A stretch of DNA of 64,000 nt from an uncultured Oscillospiraceae bacterium (GTDB lineage: Bacteria; Bacillota; Clostridia; Oscillospirales; Oscillospiraceae), in the NCBI GenBank assembly GCA_934590325.1, contig CAKTOW010000006.1, forward strand, positions 46,637 through 110,636. The letters run 5' to 3'. This document shows, one piece after another, positions 59,344-64,000 of the stretch. Positions within the stretch are counted from its first letter, which is position 1; each line of letters begins with the position of its first letter. Both the position numbers and the translations under genes were made by a program. Under the pieces are notes generated by a model. The model was not told the origin of the DNA, ran no database searches, and saw only the letters and a list, made by a program, of their open reading frames with translations.

Positions 59344-59394
59344 TTGACAAATCCCCTCCGCCGTGCTATAACTATACCAACCTACCGAGTTGGT
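59344..59394 (+). promoter_or_regulatory. cysK promoter overlapped by IscR/CymR-type operator
   Basis: TTGACA, 17 bp, TATAAC, followed at once by ACCAACCTACCGAGTTGGTA, an inverted repeat. Its core AACCTACCGAGTTGGT (59379-59394) recurs with one change at 62767-62782, before the Rrf2 regulator gene. Binding would cover the transcription start and repress. Confidence 0.75.
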
Positions 59395-59424
59395 AGTCGA
59401 CTTTTCAGAAACGAGGTGCTTCCC

Positions 59425-59469
59425 ATGACCCACGTTCTGCACCATCTCCCCCTGACCGGCCGATGTTGA
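59425..59469 (+). CDS. 14-residue leader peptide upstream of cysK, ending Arg-Cys
   Basis: [14 protein letters not shown], with CGAGGTG nine bases before its ATG and the stop 59 bases before cysK. It lies on the cysK mRNA. The last two sense codons (CGA TGT) and the stop fall in the left arm of an 8-bp hairpin. A Cys codon at the end of a leader before a cysteine-synthesis gene is the classic layout of ribosome-dependent attenuation. Reality as a translated peptide is inferred. Confidence 0.55.
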   Translation: MTHVLHHLPLTGRC

Positions 59470-59504
59470 CCCCCTTCCCCATTTCATTCCCCACACCAAC
59501 ATCG
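59461..59504 (+). promoter_or_regulatory. Leader hairpin between the leader peptide and cysK
   Basis: CGATGTTG pairs perfectly with CAACATCG across a C-rich 28-nt loop. The left arm contains the leader's Cys codon. The right arm ends nine bases before the cysK AAAGGAG, so ribosome position could affect its folding. Confidence 0.5.
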
Positions 59505-59527
59505 ACAATATAAAGGAGATACATACC

Positions 59528-60460
59528 ATGTCTAACATCTACACTTCCGCTGACCAGCTGATCGGCAAGACCCCCCTGCTGGAGCTCACCCATATCGAAA
59601 AGGCCCACGACCTGAAGGCGAAGATCGTCGCCAAGCTGGAGTACTTCAACCCCGCCGGCTCCGTCAAGGACCGCATCGCCAAGGCCATGATCGACGACGC
59701 CGAGGCCAAGGGCGTCCTGAAGCCCGGCTCCGTCATCATCGAGCCCACCTCCGGCAACACCGGCATCGGCCTGGCCTCCGTGGCCGCCGCCCGCGGCTAC
59801 CGCATCATCATCGTCATGCCCGAGACCATGTCCGTGGAGCGCCGCCAGCTGATGAAGGCCTACGGCGCCGAGCTGGTGCTCACTGAGGGCGCCAAGGGCA
59901 TGAAGGGTGCTATCGCCAAGGCCGACGAGCTGTCCAAGGAGATACCGGGCAGCTTTGTGGCCGGGCAGTTCGTCAACCCCGCCAACCCCAAGGCCCACTA
60001 CGAGACCACCGGCCCCGAGATCTGGGCCGACACCGACGGCAAGGTGGACTTCTTCGTGGCCGGCGTCGGCACCGGCGGTACCATCACCGGTACCGGCAAG
60101 TTCCTGAAGGAGAAAAAACCCAACGTCAAGGTGGTAGCCGTGGAACCCAAGACCTCCGCCGTCCTGTCCACCGGCGTGGCCGGCGCCCACAAGATACAGG
60201 GCATCGGCGCGGGCTTCGTCCCCGACGTGCTGGACACCAAGGTCTACGATGAGATCATCCCCGTGGACAACGACGACGCCTTCGCCGTCGGCAAGGAGGT
60301 CGGACGGCGCGAGGGCGTGCTGGTGGGCATTTCCTCCGGCGCGGCCCTGTGGGCGGCCATCGAGCTGGCCAAGCGCCCGGAGAACGCGGGCAAGACCATC
60401 GTGGTCCTGCTGCCCGACACCGGCGACCGCTATCTCTCCACCCCGCTCTTCGCGGACTGA
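59528..60460 (+). CDS. cysK: Cysteine synthase A (O-acetylserine sulfhydrylase)
   Basis: PLP enzyme making cysteine from O-acetylserine and sulfide, 310 residues. The cofactor Lys lies in [16 protein letters not shown] (~45). The substrate loop is [12 protein letters not shown], the phosphate-binding glycines are [15 protein letters not shown], and the C-terminal [13 protein letters not shown] is typical of CysK rather than CBS. No serine acetyltransferase gene adjoins. Expression is probably governed by the Rrf2 regulator at 62278 and by the leader peptide element. Confidence 0.95.
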   Translation: MSNIYTSADQLIGKTPLLELTHIEKAHDLKAKIVAKLEYFNPAGSVKDRIAKAMIDDAEAKGVLKPGSVIIEPTSGNTGIGLASVAAARGYRIIIVMPETMSVERRQLMKAYGAELVLTEGAKGMKGAIAKADELSKEIPGSFVAGQFVNPANPKAHYETTGPEIWADTDGKVDFFVAGVGTGGTITGTGKFLKEKKPNVKVVAVEPKTSAVLSTGVAGAHKIQGIGAGFVPDVLDTKVYDEIIPVDNDDAFAVGKEVGRREGVLVGISSGAALWAAIELAKRPENAGKTIVVLLPDTGDRYLSTPLFAD

Positions 60461-60507
60461 TACAAAACGCAATACCATTTTTCTTCCTTCCTACCTTTTC
60501 TCCTCAC

Positions 60508-60552
60508 AAAAATGACGAACGGACCTCTTATGGGGTCCGTTCGTCATTTTTT
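60508..60552 (+). terminator. Intrinsic terminator of cysK
   Basis: AAAAATGACGAACGGACC and its complement around TCTTATGG, then TTTTTT. Confidence 0.9.
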
Positions 60553-60591
60553 GCTTTTCCTCTGCTTCCTTTTCACTTTTTTCTGTTTTTT

Positions 60592-60622
60592 TGAAACATT
60601 TTCCACTCCCCGGGTGTATGAT
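60592..60622 (+). promoter_or_regulatory. ECF-type promoter candidate
   Basis: TGAAAC, 16 bp, GTGTATGAT. The TGAAAC -35 is typical of ECF sigma promoters, suggesting the sigma gene activates itself. A sigma-A reading (TTGAAA to TATGAT) would need a 20-bp spacer. Confidence 0.45.
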
Positions 60623-60661
60623 ATACGAAAGGCCTTTCACCTCAACAAAAGGAGACCCCCT

Positions 60662-61141
60662 ATGACGGACGAACAGTTCACCCCGCTGGCGGAGCGGTAT
60701 ATGGACACGGTGTTCCGTGTGGCGTACAGCTATCTGCGCTGCCGGGACGATGCCGACGATGTGACCCAGGACGTGCTGATACAGCTGTACAGACAGGACA
60801 AGGCGTTCGAAAGTGACGCCCACGTAAAGAATTGGCTCATTCGCGTCACGGTCAACCGCTGCAAGAACGTGCTCCGCGCCCCGTGGCACAAGGCGGAGGA
60901 CATCGCCGACTACGAGAACACCCTGGTGTTCGAGCAGCCCCAGTACCGGGAGCTGTTCGACGCGGTGATGTCCCTGGACAGGCGCTACCGCCTGCCGGTG
61001 CTGCTGTACTACTACGAGGGCTACCGCCAGAAGGAGATCGCCGCTTTGCTGGGCGTACCGGAGGAAACGGTGCGCACCCGGCTCTCCCGCGCCAGAGAGA
61101 AGCTGAAACATATCTTATCGGAGGTGCCGCAGTATGCATGA
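60662..61141 (+). CDS. ECF-type sigma-70 family RNA polymerase sigma factor
   Basis: 159-residue sigma factor with regions 2 and 4 only. Region 2: LAERYMDTVFRVAYSYLRCRDDADDVTQDVLIQLYR. Region 4: LYYYEGYRQKEIAALLGVPEETVRTRLSRAREKL. The start at 60662 follows AAAGGAGA; the frame is open further upstream only through non-coding sequence. It overlaps the anti-sigma gene by eight bases, as expected for a co-regulated pair. The signal and regulon are unknown. Confidence 0.93.
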   Translation: MTDEQFTPLAERYMDTVFRVAYSYLRCRDDADDVTQDVLIQLYRQDKAFESDAHVKNWLIRVTVNRCKNVLRAPWHKAEDIADYENTLVFEQPQYRELFDAVMSLDRRYRLPVLLYYYEGYRQKEIAALLGVPEETVRTRLSRAREKLKHILSEVPQYA

Positions 61142-62237
61142 CAGAGAATTATTTGAAAAGACGTTTTCCGCGCTGCACGCCTCCCCGGACACACTGACGG
61201 AGGTTAGAAAGACCATGCGAAACGAGAAAAAAACACGCCGCGCGCTGGGCAAGAGCGCCGTGGTCGCCATTGCCGCCGCGCTGACGCTGACCATTGCCGT
61301 GGCCGGCGGCATCGTGACCCTGATCCGGGCGGACGTATCCCCCGCCGACAAGGTGGACGACACCACCCACCACGCCTTTACCGACGATTTGGATGCCACC
61401 ACGCCTACTGTGGACGACGGTAAGGGAAACGCCGTGTCCGTTCCCGATATGGAACGCATTCCCGGCGACACAGCTACCACTCAGCGGCTGGTGGGCAAGT
61501 ATTTGTCCAAGTTGGACGCGGAAATGACGGTCGAGGGCAACACCATCCGCCTCGGCACGCTCCTCATAGATGAAAGCGGCAGCGGTATGCTGACCTACTC
61601 GGTGGAGAATCCGGACGGTGTGAAGTATACAGACGCAGGATACGGCGAAGCCGTGGATATGTCCGCCGAGCCGTCCATGTGGCTGGGCAGCGCGCCCGAC
61701 GCACAGGGCTACGGCGGTACCTGCATCAGCAGCAGATGCCATGTGGACGAGGATGCCAGCACCGATACCCGCCTGCAGGTGGTGCTCTATTTTGCAGCCG
61801 GTAAGGATTTCCAGAAGGGTGACGACCTCTACTTCACCGTGTGCGACAGTGCTAGCCAGCCTTACTCCATCTCTATCCAGCCCCAGACCTACGTGCCCGT
61901 CAAGACCATGACTGCCAAAAACGGCGAGATCGTGACGCTCTCTGCCCTGGGCATGACCATCGTGAATCCCGACCCCAGCCGCGAAATACACACTGACGAG
62001 GTGCTGGTCAACGCCAAGGACGGCAGCAGCTTCGCCGTGGAAAGCAGCAGCAAAAACCTGATGAACTGGGTCATCGGCTCCATTACCGGCGACGGTCAAG
62101 CTGCCTTTGAAAACTACACCTACGTGTTCAATCGGCTGGTAGATGTGAACGAGGTCGGGTCTGTGACGCTGACAGGCTATTACTACAACCTGGACGGCTC
62201 CGATAACGACACCGTATCCCTGACCTATCAGCCCTGA
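61134..62237 (+). CDS. Anti-sigma factor-like membrane protein (DUF4179-type)
   Basis: 367 residues. The short cytosolic N-terminus (ELFEKTFSALHASPDTLTEVRKTM) probably binds the sigma factor. One helix follows (SAVVAIAAALTLTIAVAGGIVTLI, ~40-63), with a ~300-residue exported beta-rich domain (DERGSGxLTYSVENPDGV-type region at ~150 and GYYYNLDG at the end). Overlap with the ECF gene indicates it holds that sigma factor inactive until a surface signal arrives. The assignment rests on architecture and context, not on a zinc-anti-sigma HxxxC motif, which is absent. Confidence 0.78.
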   Translation: MHDRELFEKTFSALHASPDTLTEVRKTMRNEKKTRRALGKSAVVAIAAALTLTIAVAGGIVTLIRADVSPADKVDDTTHHAFTDDLDATTPTVDDGKGNAVSVPDMERIPGDTATTQRLVGKYLSKLDAEMTVEGNTIRLGTLLIDESGSGMLTYSVENPDGVKYTDAGYGEAVDMSAEPSMWLGSAPDAQGYGGTCISSRCHVDEDASTDTRLQVVLYFAAGKDFQKGDDLYFTVCDSASQPYSISIQPQTYVPVKTMTAKNGEIVTLSALGMTIVNPDPSREIHTDEVLVNAKDGSSFAVESSSKNLMNWVIGSITGDGQAAFENYTYVFNRLVDVNEVGSVTLTGYYYNLDGSDNDTVSLTYQP

Positions 62238-62243
62238 ACAGGC

Positions 62244-62274
62244 AAAAAAGAACCGCCCGCGGGCGGTTCTTTTT
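62244..62274. terminator. Intrinsic terminator (bidirectional)
   Basis: AAAAAAGAACCGCCC-GC-GGGCGGTTCTTTTT, between the convergent anti-sigma and Rrf2 genes. Confidence 0.9.
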
Positions 62275-62277
62275 CGC

Positions 62278-62703
62278 TTATATCACATAATTGTCCCCGG
62301 CTGGGGCGTTCATCAGGTCGGCCAGCGTGATGTGGGAGAAGTAGTCCTGCGTCAGCTTGTAAAACCCCTGCCACACGCCCAGCGTGCGGCACTCCCCCGC
62401 CCGCTGGCACACCGGGGCGTCCGGCTGGAGACAGGTGACGGGCGCAAGGTCGCCCTCCGCCAGCTCCAGTATCTCCCAGAGGGTGTAGTCCTCCGGCTCT
62501 CGCGTCAGGCGGTAGCCGCCGCCGATGCCGTGGACGCTCTCCACCAGACCGGCGGACTTCAGCACGGGCATGAGCCGTTCGATGTATTTCAGGGAGATGT
62601 CCTGCCGGGCGGCCACCTCCTTCATGGGTATAAAGTCCCCGCTGCGGTGCTCGGCCAGATCCAGCAGCACGCGGATGGAATAGCGTCCTTTCGTGGAGAT
62701 CAT
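62278..62703 (-). CDS. Rrf2 family transcriptional regulator (IscR/CymR-like)
   Basis: 141-residue regulator. The wHTH reads STKGRYSIRVLLDLAEHR...KEVAARQDISLKYIERLMPVLKSAGLV, and the wing is SVHGIGGGYRLTR. Three cysteines, C91, C99 and C105 (TCLQPDAPVCQRAGEC), match the cluster-binding trio of IscR, which Bacillus CymR lacks, so an Fe-S sensor is likely. The same 16-bp operator core lies in its own promoter and in that of cysK. This suggests coordinated control of cysteine supply and Fe-S status. Confidence 0.92.
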   Translation of the reverse strand: MISTKGRYSIRVLLDLAEHRSGDFIPMKEVAARQDISLKYIERLMPVLKSAGLVESVHGIGGGYRLTREPEDYTLWEILELAEGDLAPVTCLQPDAPVCQRAGECRTLGVWQGFYKLTQDYFSHITLADLMNAPAGDNYVI

Positions 62704-62719
62704 ACGGTACCCCTCCTGT

Positions 62720-62758
62720 CAGAAAAAATACACGGGCCGGCGGACGACCCGTGTATTT
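62720..62758 (-). terminator. Terminator of the XRE gene, embedding the Rrf2 transcription start
   Basis: Minus strand AAATACACGGG-N11-CCCGTGTATTT-TTTC, 33 bp after the XRE gene stop. The Rrf2 -10 box abuts its left arm, so the Rrf2 transcript would begin inside that arm. Confidence 0.65.
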
Positions 62759-62788
62759 AGTATACCACCAACCCGGTAGGTTAGACAA
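62759..62788 (-). promoter_or_regulatory. Rrf2 promoter and operator
   Basis: Minus strand TTGTCT, 18 bp, TATACT. The spacer contains AACCTACCGGGTTGGT (62767-62782), identical but for one base to the cysK operator, implying autorepression. Confidence 0.7.
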
Positions 62789-62790
62789 GT

Positions 62791-63735
62791 TTAATTTTCC
62801 TTCTCCCGCCTGCGGGCGCGGAGTGCCAGCACAATGCAGACGACGACCGTGACGGCGATGATCCCTCTCTGCACATGCATCACGGGATCGTAGACGTTAT
62901 AAAACGCCATCACCCGTTCCCCCGCCAGACTGGTATAGTCGCCGCGCGTGCTGCTCCAAGTGTTGGTTCTGGTCGTGATATATGCCAGTGCCGGCTGCCA
63001 GCAGAGGAGGAGGCAGACCGCCTCCGAGCACAGCGTCAGTCCCCAGCCGATAAACGCCGCCCGGCGGGTGGCTTTATCCTTGAGCAGCGGCTGCCGTGCT
63101 ATAAGCGACCCCACGCCGTACAGCACCCCCAATGTCACCAGCAGGAGCAGCCAAACGGCGAACCGCTCTATCATCACCTGCGCCCAGCCCGCCTGATGGG
63201 CGTTGGGCAGCACCGTGCTCACCCATCCGCTCACACCGTTCCACAAGGGTACATCCCGCGCCAGCGCGTACACCCACGCGGCACCCAGCGGCACCAGCAC
63301 CAGCAATCGCCGGCGCAGGGCGTCCTTGCCATGGCAGGTGCTCCAGCCCAACCACAGACATATTGGAGAGGCCAGCAGAAACAGCCATGACCATGTTTTA
63401 TACTGGAAGGCTGCCCATGCCGCCAGCAGCATCACCGCCACACTGTACCCGACGCGGAACCGCAGACCGCTGCGGCGTTCCAGATACTGCCCCACCTCCG
63501 AGGGAGCGTCGCCGCAGGCCCGGGGCCGGGTCTCCCCCGCCAGGATGTCGTCCGCCGTCACGCCGTACAGTGCCGCCAGCGCCGGCAGGGCGGCAATATC
63601 CGGCAGTCCCGCGCCGGATTCCCACTTGCTGACGGTCTTGTTGGATACACCTAATATATCCGCTACCTGCTGCTGGGTCATGTCCCGCCCCTTGCGCAGG
63701 GACGCCAGATAGGCGCCTACCTTTTCCACGTTCAT
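62791..63735 (-). CDS. XRE family transcriptional regulator with polytopic membrane domain
   Basis: 314 residues. The N-terminal HTH (residues ~4-62) reads VGAYLASLRKGRDMTQQQVADILGVSNKTVSKWESGAGLPDIA. After a short linker there are about six membrane helices from ~95 onward, ending in a basic tail (RARRREKEN). HTH plus membrane segments is frequent in Clostridia and may tether or sense at the membrane, but ligand and targets are unknown. It is monocistronic. Confidence 0.88.
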   Translation of the reverse strand: MNVEKVGAYLASLRKGRDMTQQQVADILGVSNKTVSKWESGAGLPDIAALPALAALYGVTADDILAGETRPRACGDAPSEVGQYLERRSGLRFRVGYSVAVMLLAAWAAFQYKTWSWLFLLASPICLWLGWSTCHGKDALRRRLLVLVPLGAAWVYALARDVPLWNGVSGWVSTVLPNAHQAGWAQVMIERFAVWLLLLVTLGVLYGVGSLIARQPLLKDKATRRAAFIGWGLTLCSEAVCLLLCWQPALAYITTRTNTWSSTRGDYTSLAGERVMAFYNVYDPVMHVQRGIIAVTVVVCIVLALRARRREKEN

Positions 63736-63873
63736 GGCCTCGGCCTCCTTTTTGTTGTTGGCACCAGTATACCACAGCCCCGGTTTTTGTCCATCCCCCC
63801 GCCGCTGACTTTATCCACGGAGCGTAGACACAGGCATTTCCACGGAAAAGTGGCGGATTCCGCGATTTTTTTC

Positions 63874-63902
63874 TTGACACATGCGGTGCCCTATGGTAAT
63901 AT
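63874..63902 (+). promoter_or_regulatory. Predicted sigma-A promoter of the tRNA
   Basis: TTGACA, 17 bp, TAATAT, about 32 bp before the tRNA 5' end. Confidence 0.75.
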
Positions 63903-63934
63903 ATACAAGCTGACGATTTGAGCGGAGGGCGCAC

Positions 63935-64000
63935 GCGGGTGTAGCACAATGGCCAGGGCACCAGCCTTCCAAGCTGGGGATGCGGGTTCGATTCCCGTCA
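63935..64000 (+). tRNA. tRNA-Gly (TCC), partial at the right edge
   Basis: Acceptor 5' strand GCGGGTG, D-arm TAGCACAATGGCCAGGGCA, anticodon stem CCAGC/GCTGG around CTTCCAA (anticodon TCC), and T-arm CGGGTTCGATTCCCG. The acceptor 3' strand lies beyond the window. Confidence 0.93.

Overview
The window looks like a chromosomal segment from a GC-rich, spore-forming member of the Clostridia, most plausibly Oscillospiraceae. This is inferred from the Gram-positive replicative polymerase PolC, the sporulation protein SpoIIP, a bifurcating [FeFe]-hydrogenase, Bce-type and BlaR/BlaI-type signalling, and the codon and base composition. No prophage, integrase, transposase or CRISPR array was found. The only RNA gene seen is a tRNA-Gly cut by the right edge.

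Region 1 (1-8.7 kb, minus strand) is one tightly packed core operon: pyrH-frr-uppS-cdsA-dxr-rseP-ispG-polC, linking UMP and ribosome recycling, isoprenoid/undecaprenyl and phospholipid supply, and replication. Region 2 (8.9-18.6 kb) is a mosaic of single genes: a metallo-beta-lactamase-fold hydrolase, an intergenic repeat cluster, a BlaR1/BlaI-type pair, an RluA-type pseudouridine synthase, spoIIP, a lone type IV pilin-like protein, an aconitase-X operon and a divergent CorA-type transporter.

Region 3 (18.6-24.4 kb) is a compact iron regulon. A DtxR/MntR-type regulator sits beside a feoA-feoA-feoB-FeoB-associated-HMA operon and a DUF2325-DUF3793-flavodoxin operon, which may end in an unannotated 33-codon membrane peptide. 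Three copies of a GGTTAG-N6-CTAAC(C/T) palindrome tie it together. Region 4 (24.4-32.8 kb) is a phosphate regulon: pstSCAB-phoU-phoP-phoR on the minus strand, with PHO-box-like repeats, and a divergent 5'-nucleotidase lipoprotein.

Region 5 (32.8-45.2 kb) holds translation genes (rpsB-tsf, and infC-rpmI-rplT with an ATT start and an attenuator-like leader), a flavodiiron protein, a tiny Asn/Thr/Lys-repeat protein behind a forespore-type promoter, a VanY-type carboxypeptidase, a nucleotidyltransferase, an EamA transporter, a PAP2 phosphatase, an HD hydrolase, rsmA and a G5/3D-domain protein.

Region 6 (45.2-49.3 kb) is a HydABC-type electron-bifurcating hydrogenase with a Rex-like operator. Region 7 (49.5-59.2 kb) has two YhgE/Pip proteins flanking a small membrane protein, then a Bce-type ABC transporter and two-component module. 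Region 8 (59.3-64 kb) has cysK behind an IscR/CymR-type operator and a 14-codon Cys-terminated leader peptide, an ECF sigma/anti-sigma pair, the Rrf2 regulator carrying the same operator, a membrane XRE regulator and the tRNA. The less conventional signals are the cysK leader peptide and hairpin, the forespore-type micro-gene, the flavodoxin-coupled membrane peptide, the abutting divergent promoters at 17.7 kb and the Rrf2 promoter embedded in a terminator.
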